From Papaver somniferum (lineage: Eukaryota; Streptophyta; Magnoliopsida; Ranunculales; Papaveraceae), in the NCBI RefSeq assembly GCF_003573695.1, contig NC_039361.1:134696777-134760776 (forward strand): a stretch of DNA of 64,000 nt, in the 5' to 3' direction. Below the pieces are notes generated by a model that saw only the letters and a list, made by a program, of their open reading frames with translations, ran no database searches and was not told where the DNA came from. Of this stretch, positions 20,594 to 33,305 are shown piece by piece (position 1 is the stretch's first letter; each line of letters starts with the position of its first letter). A program made the translations under genes and the position numbers.

Positions 20594-22239
20594 TGATCGA
20601 AATTTAGATAGTGGTAAATAAGGTTGTCGTTCACTCAGACTTGTTGAGAATTTGTTTTAAGACTTAATAAAGAAAATAAGGAAAATATATACAAATATGG
20701 TGACAAGATGAAGAGACACTGAGACACAGGATTTCACTACTTTTCATATTGTTGTGGTTTAGTCATTAACTTTAGACAATATATCTCAAACAAAACAAGT
20801 TGTGACTCTAATTCTTTGCCAAAAATAGATTTCATAAAACATTATTTATAAGTTGTAAGCATGACGCATCAAAAGCAATTAAAACTAAGCATGCGACATT
20901 AGAAAAAATAACAAGTAATTAATAGAAATCATAAAGCAATTAAATCTATGCAAAAAGTCAATAAAAGAAATAATTCATTTACCACAATCATGAAAAGTTG
21001 CTTCCTCCGTTGTCTCAGTAATGGGGTCTAGCTCATCATGTTGGAAACACGCTCAAAATATGATTTCATTGCTCAAAGGTGCTTACAAATGATGGAAAGG
21101 AGATATATCAAATAAACCAGGAATTTGCAACGTATGTACAACATTATAAACCCACCGTTACAGTAAACGATAGATGGAAATTGTCACTGTCACTGTAGCA
21201 ATACGACCCTCCAGAACGACAGTTATGTGCTTTCTTATGTTCTTCGTGTTCTTGAGGTGCAGCAGCAGAAACGACTCTGCAACCTCTGATTTCTTCTCTG
21301 CAACTCACCAATCACCTATGTTTTCACCCATAACTCTCCATATCCCTTCTGCTCGACTCCGGAAACCTATTTATACACCTTTGGACCAAGAATAACTCCT
21401 CATTAACCCAAGAAATCTTCCCATTACTCGGCAGTCAATGAGAATATTCTCGAGAAGTTTTCTTCCCATTCTTGTCGCGTCTGTTGTAGTCAACCTCCAT
21501 CCTAACACTCTTCCACACATCCCATCATATGTCAAACACGCTCAGGTCACAAGAACTCTTCCAAAACATAACCATAAATCCCATGATATCCTCGAAGAAA
21601 TATCCTTCCCCTGTTTTGCTCCAACGGATGTATCATCTCACAATTGTCGAACCTGAAGCAATTACCACCTTCTGTTCACCACGACAGCGCGATATCAAAC
21701 AAATACGACAATAAAATCTCACCAAATCTGCTCCAGCTTAATGGAGAATATCCTAACATACACGAACTCCCCTATTTTCTCCCACGCGTGATTGCAGCCA
21801 AAGTTAGACGATTCTGACGATAGTACCAACCCTATCTAGCAAAATTGAGCCGACCCAACAGAAATCAGCCGTTGAATCTCACGAAATCACGTCCTAAAGG
21901 TGAACCCTAATTCTGTCAGTCGCCTGTGAGATTTCCCGCCAAAAGTGGAATACTTAAATGATGTAGATGATGTCCCCCTAACCAAACTTGGGGTGCGAAT
22001 AGCAGGTTGTCCAACTGAGGTGCCCCTTATCGGTTGATGTTCCCCTTATCCAAAGTGGGGGTCCGTTTAGCAAATGTCCTCCGGGGATGCTCCGAGTAAT
22101 TTTTCGAGCCGAATTTTCCAAAAAATGTTTATTTCCCAAAAACACCTACAAAAAACATAAAATACCATAATAAGTACAAAATCGAGTACCAACAATACAG
22201 AAAATTGAGAACAACTTAGACACAAAAATGTGTCTATCA
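20594..22239 (-). repeat. 5' LTR of the gypsy-type element (1646 bp)
   Basis: On the plus strand it runs from TGATCGAAATTTAGATAGTG to ATGTGTCTATCA and is followed by the target duplication AATGC. A smaller relative of this LTR family is inserted at 52461-53703. Confidence 0.9.
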
Positions 22240-23465
22240 AATGCTTTGTCCAATATTTTCCGGAATCTCTCAATAGAAAATCTCCAATTAGTAAATGCAC
22301 ATTACTAATTTTATTCTCTAGAGATATGCATTTAATTGCTGGTAATTAAAGCATATAAAACTAACAACCTTAATTAAAAGATTCTTAATTTATTTCGGAC
22401 CGGGATCTCTTTGAGTAATTAAGAAATATCTTTGAACAATAAAAGATAAAAGTCATTGTTCGTGTTCAAAGTATGTTGACATCTTTTCTTTGTAAATCAT
22501 CTTTCATATTTACAATCGTGGAATCAATTATACCAAACTTCCAAACAAGTTTAGAATTGGTTCATTTGTATTCCAAGACAACTATGTGATTGATCAAATA
22601 TCAAATCACATTCATGGATTCAGTCAGTTCTACCAATCACTAGGATCGGTTATACCTTAATATGGAACACTTGTGATCGGTCACACAAGCTACCAGTACC
22701 GGTTGCATCAGTTACCAGGATCGGTTACGTCAATTACCAGGACCGGTTACCATATACTCATGGTATTGCTTGTGATCGATCACACCAGTCACTAGGATCG
22801 ATTACAGCAATTACCAGGATCGGTTACACCAATTACTAGGACCGGTTACACCAATTACAAAGATCGATTACACAACTCTTTTGTGATCGGTCACACCAAT
22901 TACTAGGATCGGTCACACCAATTACAAATATCGATCATACCATCTCAGGTGATTATTTAGGATCGGTCACACTAATTAATCAAAACTAGTTATACCAAAG
23001 CATAAGTCAGGCATTGTGATTAGTTATATCGAAATACATAACAAGTTATGATCGGTTCTACCATCTCACACATATTGGTAATCCAAAGATATGCAATGAA
23101 TAACAATACGAATAAGCCTAGCGATTTCCCTTTCGATTCATAAAACAGGTTCATGAATGTATTTCCTTTACACAAATGTAAACATTGTTTCCTAGAATGA
23201 AATTTTCACCTTTTCCCATACACATAATCACAATAGCATTCATAAGATTATGTCGATGTCATATCTACGAAATTCAAAAGATAAGCATTATACTTCATAG
23301 TCTAATTCCTTAATACTATGATCATATGATCATATCTCACTGCTACATTAAAATATTCATTCACAGCTTCGCAGTTATGTTTTCAATATAGCACGACTTG
23401 AAAGATACGTTAGGAATGAAACAGTTCAAGTCATAACACGACTTGAAAGATATGTTAGGAATGAA
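22240..23465 (-). repeat. Family-B LTR fragment, part 2, with GATCGGTTACACC repeats
   Basis: Continues the LTR interrupted at 13168 and aligns to 29400-30450 of the solo copy. About 22640-22960 consists of many degenerate copies of a ~22-bp word close to GGATCGGTTACACCAATTAC, some separated by unrelated spacers. The match to the other copy stops near 23465, before the LTR outer end, where a copia coding fragment follows. Confidence 0.8.
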
Positions 23466-23559
23466 TAAGTAACGATACTGGTGCAACCATTCATATATGT
23501 AAAGATATAAATATTTACAAGACATACAAAGCGATTAATGGAGAACGAAAGCGAAGTTA

Positions 23560-24150
23560 TTTCATCGAACAACCAAAGCAATAAAGTTATTGGAAAAAGA
23601 CAATGTAGAATTTCCGTTTACTTTGGGAAAAACTCTTGCTCTTACTAGTATTTTGCATGGCCCTGACATTGTGAAAAACCTTGTTTCAGGAACAAGGCTG
23701 GAATCAAGGTGAGTTATGAGTCTAATGAGTTTGTAATGTCCAAAAAAAGAATATTTATTGGACAAGGATATTCTTGTAACGGGATTGTTAAGCTTAATTT
23801 AACAAATATTATTGGTTTTGCTTATATTGTTCACTCTGTTGATTTATTGCATGATAGATTATGACATGTAAGTTATGGTTCCCGTATAAACATGCAAAAA
23901 AGAAAAAGATAAAAAACTGCTTTCTGATTGCAATTTTAATAATGTTTCTAAATGTAAAGTCTGCATCAAGCAACAATTCATGGAATATCTTATAAATTCG
24001 TAGTGAGAAATTTTGCATGCTTGAATTAGTACATAGTGATGTAGGTAACTTTAAAATTCATATTACTCTTGGGGAAAACAAATTCTATGTCACTTTTATT
24101 GATGATTGGCTATGTATGCTTATGCCTACTCGATGAAATCCAACAGGCGT
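23560..24150 (+). pseudogene. Ty1/copia protease-to-integrase fragment
   Basis: Reading across frameshifts on the plus strand gives the conserved end of copia protease (FTLGKTLALTSILHGPDIVKN followed by LVSGTRL), the KGYLS-like GAG-pre-integrase region, a KCKVCIKQQF zinc-binding piece and the start of the integrase core (ELVHSDVGNFKI..GENKFYVTFIDD). The two core aspartates expected in HSD and FIDD are visible. Several stop codons and frame changes make it non-functional. No LTRs belong to it within the window, and its family relation to the pol-less elements here cannot be decided from this piece. Confidence 0.75.
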
Positions 24151-24643
24151 AGAATAAAAAACTTGTGAAGAGAATATAGAGTTTGCTTCATTCTCATATA
24201 TAGTGGATTATCAGGAGAAAGGGAGAATTCAATTTACGTAATGAAGAACACAAATCAACACTCTAGTGAAATGGGCTCTTTTCCAAACACTGATAAATTT
24301 GAAGGCTTCTATTTACAAATGGGGGCAGTGAACACTGATCTATTGAAGGCTTCTTGAGGACAATGAACTCTAGTATTAAGGAAAATTGGAAATATATCCC
24401 GAATTCATTAATTGAGTTAGGGATTTATCTAGAATATGTCCTAGCCGTCCAATTTTTCAGTTAAATAGTCAAGATTTCACACATATATTTTACACGTGCG
24501 GAAAATATCCGTTTGAATATTTTCACAATAACCGTGATTTACAATTTTTAAAATAACACTTTTGCCCTACTTTTGAAAATATTACAAGAAAAAATTCAGA
24601 ACATATTATTACAATGGGTAATCTCATTTTTCTCATTATATTT
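24151..24643. other. Unassigned AT-rich sequence
   Basis: I see no gene, repeat or terminus in this stretch. It separates the copia fragment from the family-C LTR. Confidence 0.4.
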
Positions 24644-26874
24644 TGATAACACAGGGGATACCAAATGCACCCAACTTTTTCTTTCGGAAACTATAAAAAA
24701 AACTCAATACAATCGCAATTAGACCAACTAAATGATCCTTGTATATAGAGTTAATATCTCAACCTCTACTCAATCAGTATGTATATAGACAAAAGGTCTG
24801 TGAACCTGATTGTTAAGAAGAGTACTTGGACGATCTCAAAAGTCAATATCCAAGATCAATCTAGTCGTATCCAAATAATTCAATTGGAATTCTGCCAATT
24901 GATTAAAATTGCTATCTATCTTTCAAGATACGAATTCTACAAGAAACTAGTCTTGTAATCGATTATAATTTAGTGGATTATCTACTTAGATTGAATACGT
25001 ACAAACCCGTGTAAATCCAATTATAAAGATAAACAACATAACGTGTAAAAGGAAAAACACAAGACACCAGAAATTTTGTTAACGAGGAAACCGAAATAGT
25101 AGAAAAACCCCGGGACCTCGTCCATATTGAAATCCACATTGCATTAAGCCGCTACAGAAACTAGCCTACTATCATATTTCGGACTAGAATGTAGTTGAGA
25201 CTAAGCCCACCCTCCAAGCGATTGAGCTACAGTCGCGCTCCTTACGATTCTTGAACCTCGCAAGGTTCTACACACTTGATTCCCTTAGCTGATGTCCTTT
25301 ACATCCTAAAAGTTGCTTCAGCCAAAGTGAAGACTTTTGATACCAATCTGCCTCTAGTAGATAAGTCTATTTGATTTCCGTTTAGATCAAAGATCAAGGT
25401 GTGGAAATATTTTTGAAATAGACAAGCTAGCGAACATCACAAATGTGGAACTTACAACTCCCGAAGAGCATCCTAGATTCTTAACCACCTCTCAAGAACA
25501 ATCATCGAAAGATCAACTAAGATCAGTCTTTAGATATCTATCTTGAGGAATCATAAAGTCTGAGACGAAGAGTACTTTGCGATTACTATCTATCTTTCTT
25601 GAAAGAGATTACGAAAACTTCGATAACAAAAAGAAACATCAGTATACACGAGAAATCAGGGTAAAGATAGTCGTACCTAGCTCCACGAATCTCCAAGCGA
25701 AGTCTTTTTAGTCGTAGACCTAAAAATGTAAATAGAGCGACTCTAGATTTAGGACACAACGTGTCAGGGATTGAATTTCCCAATTGACAGAGATGTCTGT
25801 TTAGGGTTTTCAAAGACCAGGTTACCTTGGAATTCAAGCTAATATAACTTGAGAATCAAACAAACAAATTAGGCCTTCAAACTACAACAGAAGACTATAC
25901 ACATAGGTTCGGTTACTGAACCATGTACAATGATTGTTCGGTTTTGCAAGTTAGCCAAAGAACTAAAATCTATTTGATGTTCATTTAAACACGTAAGAAA
26001 TTAATCATAGTTCACACACATAAATGTTCAATGAATTCTTAGAAGTTTTTAAGATAGTTATCGCAATGCTAAACATATTAAAATAAACATTATCGGGACA
26101 GTTGGTACCACGGTTTGCCAACCGTAGGGCTTGTTCACGAGTCAGGGAGTTACAGTTCGTGAACCGGGTTCTCCAACCCTACTAGACTACCGAACTCATT
26201 TGATCATGGTTGGTGAACCGGATTCACCAACTGCTAGCCAATTTAATAAAATCAATTCACCATGGTTTGCCAACCGGGTTCGTGAACTGTTCCCTACTAA
26301 ACTTGTGGTTTGCGAACTGGTTCGTCAACCTTACTGTATTTTGTATCTCAGATATCTATAGTTTGCAAACTTAGTTCGCCAACCTATCTTGAGTAGAAGT
26401 TCCAGTAAGTTCATATTTCTCTCGTATGATGTTTGAAACATTCCTAAGTGATATATTCATTTGCATGGGCGATTTTCAATTGATCCACAAATTAGTTCAT
26501 AGAACTAATATTTTTAAGGACATTTGAACATCTAATCTCTAAATCATATTTCGAGATTTTTCACAAGACAAGCTTGACTAGAAACATCTACTTTGTGAAT
26601 CTACTATAAGTTATACGACGTAGTCTCAATAAACAAATGATGGTATAGTGGGTAAAATAGAATGGTTCAGTATTCACATACCTGATACAAAAGTTCTCCA
26701 AATTTCTTCGTCGATATTTAATCTTCAAGGGTGATATCTGATTCTCAACCACAATTCTAACATATCCGAAACTTGACTTAGTAGACTAGAAATCAAGATA
26801 TAGCTTTGATCACCTAACATTGAAAATAAGCTTGAGATATCAAGTTATGGGTTCAACCGAGAAATGCTCAAACA
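24644..26874 (-). repeat. Family-C solo LTR (2231 bp)
   Basis: On the minus strand it begins TGTTTGAGCATTTCTCGGTT at 26874 and ends GGTATCCCCTGTGTTATCA at 24644. TATTT (24639-24643) and CATTT (26875-26879) are a probable 5-bp target duplication with one mismatch. It shares the LTR frame of families A and B (AACGAGGAAACCG.., CATTAAGCCGCTACAG, CTAGCCTACTA). The U3 side at 26110-26390 has repeated TTYGCCAACC and GGTTCGTGAACC words. Confidence 0.8.
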
Positions 26875-27690
26875 CATTTCAGTTTTAAACATAAATATTT
26901 TGTTTTGGCATTGAATTAATTAAAATTTTACATGTCATTACTTAATTGAAAAATTGGAAGGGGACATGTTCCTTAAAGATTTAGATTCCCAACTCAAATA
27001 GTAAATTCGAGACATATTCCCAATATGCCTTAGTATATATTAGGATGTTGTTGTCGGCAATATTTAGCCATATTTTTTGTCATGCATCTTCGATGTCACA
27101 TTTTGCGTGAGTTTGTTTTGTTAACGAAATTAGCCTTGTCCTTGCCATATTGTTTTTTTGAAATTCACTGGTTGTTTCAGTCGAGAATCAAAAATCCTAC
27201 CATATTTTTTTCCTTGAAAAATAGTACAAAAGAAATAGCTAGCCAAGCATGGTGGTGTCCTGCTGGGCAGAAAGTTATGCAAAATTACATGTTTCAGCTA
27301 GTCTCACCTCTATTTTAATATTATTTGAGACATACAACATATATATATATCTAATAAGGAAATCAGTTTTGGCAACCAATGTTGCCTGAGAGGGTTACAG
27401 GTGACTGTTCTACATTACTAAAAGAATTTGACCGAATCCTTTAAAGTTTTATTGTTGGTGAGTTGTTCTGGGTTCTTCCACTTTGCAACCATTGTCTTCG
27501 CAACTTCTTGTCTTCTACTTCCAAATTGCAGCTCCTCATCCTGTGTTGTTATTGACATTTCATTGCCTGAATCAGGCCAAGAGACCTGGTTGCACCAATA
27601 TCTAACACTCTCCTTTTAAAAACTCTTTCTTCTTCGATTTGATATTTTTTATTCTTCATTAGTGGAAGAATACCTGCCATGGTTAGAGAT
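26875..27690. other. Unassigned sequence between family-C LTR and LINE remnant
   Basis: Short frames such as 27082-27318 and 27428-27619 have no recognisable motif and no supporting splice structure. Includes an (AT)n run near 27335. Possibly host intergenic DNA or old LINE 3' sequence. Confidence 0.35.
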
Positions 27691-27942
27691 TCTTTTTTTG
27701 GTAGACCATTAGGGTAGTGTTTGGTGTTTGGATTCTTAACTGCAAATCCTGGACCTGGTTCAGAGTGGGTTTTCAGTTCATTGTTGTCTAGTTGGTTATG
27801 AAATTGGTGCTTTTGACATGGCTATGAAAAAGTGTGATTGTTCTTGCTGGTGAAGCAGTTTCATTTTAAAAAAATTTAAGGCATCGAGCTTTCCATATAA
27901 ACCAATATACAATTTCCTATAAATCTTCGCATTCAACATTTT
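27690..27942 (-). pseudogene. Distal part of LINE-B (after the RT C-terminal region)
   Basis: On the minus strand 27870-27935 reads FIWKARCLKFFLK, the W-x-I-W-K-x-R motif that follows the zinc-knuckle-like region in plant L1-type ORF2 proteins. It continues the LINE that is cut at 30696, so the family-B solo LTR is inserted in this LINE. The 3' end and A-tail of LINE-B are not clear. Confidence 0.6.
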
Positions 27943-30695
27943 TGAAAAGACGAGGGTACCCAAATACACCACAATCTTTTATTTATCAACCTATAAGTCC
28001 TCTTCCGAATGTGATCGTCTATGGACAGAGTTGAGACAATACTACAATTCGGTTCACACTTTGTGTGATCGTCTATGGATACGAGATCGATACACTACAA
28101 CAACAAGATTACTTGTGTGATTAACTATGGATACAAGATCGAGACGATACGACGACAAAGTGTGTACTTGATAATAGGTTCGGTAATAACCGAAACTCTA
28201 TAAATCAATACCAAGTATTACAGAGTTAATGTACTTGTGTATTTTACTTAATTATAATAACAATTATAATGCGGAAAACCAAAGCAAAAGACACAACAAG
28301 ATTTTGTTAACGAGGAAACTGCAAATGCAAAAAAAACCTCGGGACCTAGTCCATTTTTGAATATTCTCAGAATTAAGCCGTTATACAAAATCTAATACCA
28401 ACCTCGTATAGTTGAGACCAAGCAGACTACCCCTAACTACTTAGTTCCCTCAGTATCCCTGCGCCTCCGACTTCAAGAGTCACGCACGTGAATAACAAGT
28501 ACTTTGGATCGTATTCCAAACAACAAAGAAAGAATCTGTTTGATAACCACTCTAATCAATCTTGCTAAAGATAAGATAAGTTGTTGACAAAGGATATTCC
28601 GTTTAATCTAATAAACTCCTTTATATGGTTAGATCAATCTATCTAATAACTACAGAAATAGTTAAGTATAGGTTCGCACTCAATCGATATAGATCTCAAA
28701 GAGAAATATAGAGAATGTCGATCTCACGCAACTATCAATCAGATCTATCAAAGATAAACTAATTCTAGTTGGATCCCAGCCGATCAAGGTTTGTGCACTA
28801 AATCCACAATATACGAAAACTAATAAGAATTCTTCTTCGTCTTCAAATCTTCTATTGCCTTAAAATACTTTCACAACACCACTTCAATCCTCTTGTGATC
28901 AATCAGACACAGAACGGAGTCTGTTAACAATGGATTATCACAAGATGTTTTTAGATCTAAAAACAGTTCTAAAGATCCCGTCGATACTTTGATTTAGTTT
29001 AAGTGAATCTTATATCAGAAGAGAAGATTCTCAAGAATAAACAAACTAGTGCAATCAAAGGTTCAACAACCATTAGTTAATCAAATGAAATCGAAAACTA
29101 ATAACACTGCAATTATCTAGTTTCCCACCAACGGTACTCGTAGAGCTTCTTGATCCTACAAAAGTCTTTAAACGAGCGGTTGTAAGAGATTCCACCTAAT
29201 TAGGATACTTTCGTCTCCGAATAGACGGCTCCACCAGAAACAACAAGTAATGAAGTTTTCCTGGCTCTTAGGATAGTTTGATAGAAATGCAAACTTAGGT
29301 ATTTATAGACCAAGGATGTTTGGACACCAAGGAATTTCCAAAACCGAAAATATTCTCAATATATGCAATGAATTCCCAAATTCGGTTTTCCTAATTCCAA
29401 TAAATTTTGGTCCAATATTTCCGAAATATCTCATAGAACATCTCCAATTAGTAAATGCACATTACTAATTTTTATTCTGTAGAGCTATGCATTTATTTCG
29501 GCAAAGGACCACCTTGAGTACCAAGGAATATCTTTGAACAATAAATGATAAAAGTGACTGCTCGTGTTCAAAGTATGTTGACATCTTTACTCAGAAAATC
29601 CTTATTCTGAATATACATGGATTTGCATCTTGGAATCGGTTCTACCGCACTTCCAAACAAGTTTAGAATTGGTTCTACCAGAATTCCAAGTATACTATGT
29701 GATCGGTCAAACCAAGTCACAATGGTTAGTTGTGATCGGTCCTACCAAGTCACATACATGGGTTCAGATAGGTTATACCAATCACTAGGATCGGTTCTAG
29801 ATAAACATGGTACCTACTTGTGATCGGTCTCACCAGGCACTAGGATCGGTCATACTAATTACAAGAATCGGTCATACAACCATTTATGATTGGTCATACT
29901 AATTACCAGAATCGGTCACACAAATTACAAGAATCGATCATACCATCTTATGGTGATTACTTAGGATCGGTTACACCAATTACCAGGACCGGTCATACCA
30001 AATCATAAGTCTAGGTATTGTGATCGGTTATACCAAAATACATAACCTGAGTTAAGATCGATTCTACCAACTTACACATATTGGTCATCCAAAGAATATG
30101 CAATGAATAGCCGGACCAATATACCTATTGATTTCCCTTTCGATTCATGAAACAATTTCATGAACGTATTTCCTTTAAAAAAATGTAAAAAATTGTTTCC
30201 TAGGATGAAATCTTCACCATTAACCCATACACATAATCATAAAACTATATAAAAGATTATGTCGATGTCATATCTACGAGGTTCAAAAGATAAGCGTTAT
30301 ACTTCCTAATCTAATTCCTTAATACTATGACTGTACTATTATGATCATGTCTATCCACTACAGTATATATACAATATGTACAATATATACAGCTTCGCAT
30401 GTTATGTTTTCAATATAGCACGAATTGAAAGAACCTTAAGAATGACATAAGTTCAAGTCAATATTAATAACCTCAAGTGGAAGGATGATATTGTGTAGTC
30501 GTTACTTCTTCTCATTCTTCAGGTCTTTAGGGTAATACTTGTATGTCTCGACATTCTTAAACTTTCTAGTCTAACCTAAACGAAGTTGACTCTAGTATTT
30601 AATCAAGCGATTCTAGAGAAGTTTTGATACTAAAATATGACAACCAAACTTGACATAACAACGCTTGGTGAGTTCAACCGAGCTATGCTCCAACA
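27943..30695 (-). repeat. Family-B solo LTR (2753 bp) inserted in LINE-B
   Basis: On the minus strand it begins TGTTGGAGCATAGCTCGGTT at 30695 and ends GGGTACCCTCGTCTTTTCA at 27943. Flanks ATTTT (27938-27942) and ATTTC (30696-30700) are a likely target duplication with one mismatch, and LINE coding sequence is found on both sides. A TATA-like TCTATAAATACC lies on the minus strand near 29300. About 29630-30060 holds the degenerate GATCGGTYAYACCAATTAC repeats, in U3. Confidence 0.85.
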
Positions 30696-33300
30696 ATTTC
30701 GATGGGACTTAACTGGTTATTAGCAAACCAAGATTCTAGCCGCTAATATTTATTCTCAAGCAACCACACATGTTACAGCTCAAACCAAACCAAACTGCCT
30801 TACGAAAATGGCAGCGGAGCTGAAGATGAATATGTGTTTCCTCACTGCTGTTACATAACTTACACCAAGGGAAATCGAAGGAATTCGATTACAATAATAG
30901 TATTGACTGGTATTTTCTCATGGTAGCATTTTCAAATGAATACATGCACTCCTATGTTGCACGTTAGTATTGTTTTCACTGATTTGGTGATTGTAGGAAG
31001 ATTTGACAGTGAGATTTACAGAGTTCGACAAAGGCCAAATTAGTTTATCAGGACGAGCATCATTAGTGGGAAGATTCATACTTATAATGTTTTCAACATC
31101 TTTAGGGGCATGACCTGGTTAATGAAATTCGTATTTCATTCCCCATTTTCTCTCTGGATGATATCAATTACCGTGCGGAGAGTGTTTCCTATGATTGGAC
31201 AATGTCAGTCCTACTTATTGTGTTTGGAGTATCTAGAGGAATCGAGTTGTGAGACCAAAGTTGTATGTCTTTTACATCCCCTAATTCCCAAATCCCTACC
31301 CGTTGAAATAATCAGAGACCGAGATACAAACTTTTTCACAACCAAGAGTTATTCAGATTTGCTTTAGAGATATCTAGAGGATATACTCTTTTGGAGTATT
31401 TTTCTCTAAGGATTTGAGACCAAGGATGGTGTGGGTTCATGATCATTCTCTAAGTTAAGCGAGCTAACATTGTAATGTTAAACTTTTGAAGTTTTTTGAA
31501 ATCAAGTCCGCTTTTCGATTTTAGCATACAAACAGAAGACCATTTTTTTAATGCAGAAGTCCCTATTGCTATCTTTGTTGTGGCCCCAGAAAATGACCTG
31601 TTTAGAGAATCCATTTTCTTAGCTACGGATTTAGGAATAGAAAAACAAGCCATTTGGTAGGTGGCCAAGGAATCATACATGTGTTTGATCATGATGCACT
31701 TCCCTGTAGAGAGATAAGAATTTATTTATTCACTCTGGGAATCGAGATTTAAGTTTTTCACCTATAGATTCAAAACGTCTTATCATCCAACTTTAACCGA
31801 CCTGCCTTTCGAATGTCTATTACTTCTCTAGCTTCTCTATTTTAGACATTTTTGCTGAAAAAAATCCTTGGCTTCTCGTAATTTATCTGTTGACCTGAAC
31901 CCTGGCTAAAAAGATCCAAAATTTTCAGAAGATTTTCTACACTCTTTTTTTCCAGCTTTAGTGAAAATGAGGCAGTCATTTGCGAAGAGCGGATGAGAGA
32001 TAGATGGGAAATCTTTGCCCAATTTTACACCGTTGATCATCTTGTTTTCCTCTGCATCTTTTAGGAATCTAGGAAGGCCCTCCATACATATAATGAATAA
32101 GTATGGCGACAGAGGGTCACCTTGTCTAAGGTCTCTACTTGGTTTGATGATTTTAGAAGGCAAAGAATTAACAATTACATCAGTAGACGGAGTACTGATG
32201 CACTGAAGGATTAGATCAATCCATGGTTTGTCGAAGCTAGTGTTTCCATCATCTTTACCATAAAAGTCCATCAACTCTATCAATGGCTTTAGCCATATCT
32301 ATCTTTAAGCCCATGTAACCTATTTTTGTTTTTTTCTTTGTAAACCTCATGGCGTGGATCACTTCATGAGCAATAACAATATTATCCGTAACTTACCTGC
32401 CAGAGACAAAAGCCGATTGAAAAGAAGAAAATGATTTTTTCAATGAAGGACTTTATTCTGTTTGCGGGCAGCTTCAAGATAATATTTTAAATGATATTAC
32501 ATAAAGAGATGGGCCTAAAGTCAGTAGGAGATTCGGGAGACTCTTTCTTAGGAATTAAAGCAATAAAAGTTGAGTTTAATTTAACAAACGTTTAAACTCG
32601 AAAAAGTCTCTTATCATTTTTGTTAAATCGTCCTTAACCAGGGACCACTTTTTTTTTTATATATATAATTGATTAGGGGAAACCATCTGGTCTTGGAGAT
32701 TTATTTGAACTCATATCAAAGAGAATAAGCTTTATCTCTGATTCATTCGGTGGCCTAAACAACCTTACATTATCCAACTCTGTAATTGCCAGGGAATAAG
32801 ATTTAGAATCTCGTCAAAGATGATAGGGGAATAGGTAGACCGGAAAAACCCCGTATTTCAATCTCCTGGACGAATATTGTTATCTGTGGCTTTAGTATTC
32901 CAAAAAGCTTTTTCATAATTGCACCATTTTTCGAGTTCCTCTGTAGTAGAAATGATCCTTAAGTGGGTATCCGACAATTTATCTCAAGTTCAATGTACTC
33001 AATTATGTGGTTTAAATTTTTGATGTTTTGTCGAATATTGCCAAAATGGTCTCTATTCCAAATCTTGTTGTTTTCCTTTACCTTCTTTTGCCTAATAACC
33101 AACTTGAAAGCAGAATAACCGACTGGTTCTTCTAAGACTCCTCAATCACCTGGTAACAAGAAGGGTCCGGATAAATACTAAATAATTTAAATGATTTCGC
33201 ACCATCTTTCCAGCATGGCACAATTCTAACCAGAACAACATTGTGGTCGAAGCCAAATGGCTGGGAAATGGTAGACCATGGCACGAGAGCAGGTGTCAAA
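30696..33300 (-). pseudogene. LINE-B: L1-type retrotransposon ORF2 remnant
   Basis: Reading the minus strand across frameshifts gives, in order, a post-endonuclease linker, reverse transcriptase blocks [71 protein letters not shown] (32000-32150) and HPLFANDCLIF, then the C-terminal region (YQMACFSIPKSVAKKMD, FNITMLARLT) and part of the zinc-knuckle region up to 30696. The catalytic F/Y-A-D-D box reads FAND, so one aspartate is lost. The longest uninterrupted part is 31906-32283. Endonuclease sequence upstream is missing or displaced by LINE-A. Confidence 0.85.
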
Positions 33301-33305
33301 CCATA

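Larger units (their letters stand above)
13169..22239 (-). mobile_element. Gypsy-type LTR element without pol, minus strand
   Basis: LTRs at 13169-14775 and 20594-22239 share sequence throughout and both have TGAT...ATCA ends. The 5-bp target duplication AATGC is perfect (13164-13168 and 22240-22244). Read on the minus strand: the 5' LTR ends at 20594, a primer-site-like TAGCGCCGCCGACGCGGA follows, then gag-like ORFs, then a polypurine tract AATTTTGGGGGTATT before the 3' LTR. The primer-site type and the phrase ATTGAGGACAATGTTAGATT followed by TTAAGTTTGGGAG on the minus strand near 15785 are typical of plant Ty3/gypsy elements of the Athila/Tat group. No pol domains are visible, so it is a non-autonomous derivative. 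It carries a 2437-bp solo LTR inside. Confidence 0.85.

Noticed and set aside
31110..31367. Plus-strand ORF
   Set aside because: It is the opposite strand of the LINE-B reverse transcriptase C-terminal region, which reads clearly on the minus strand.
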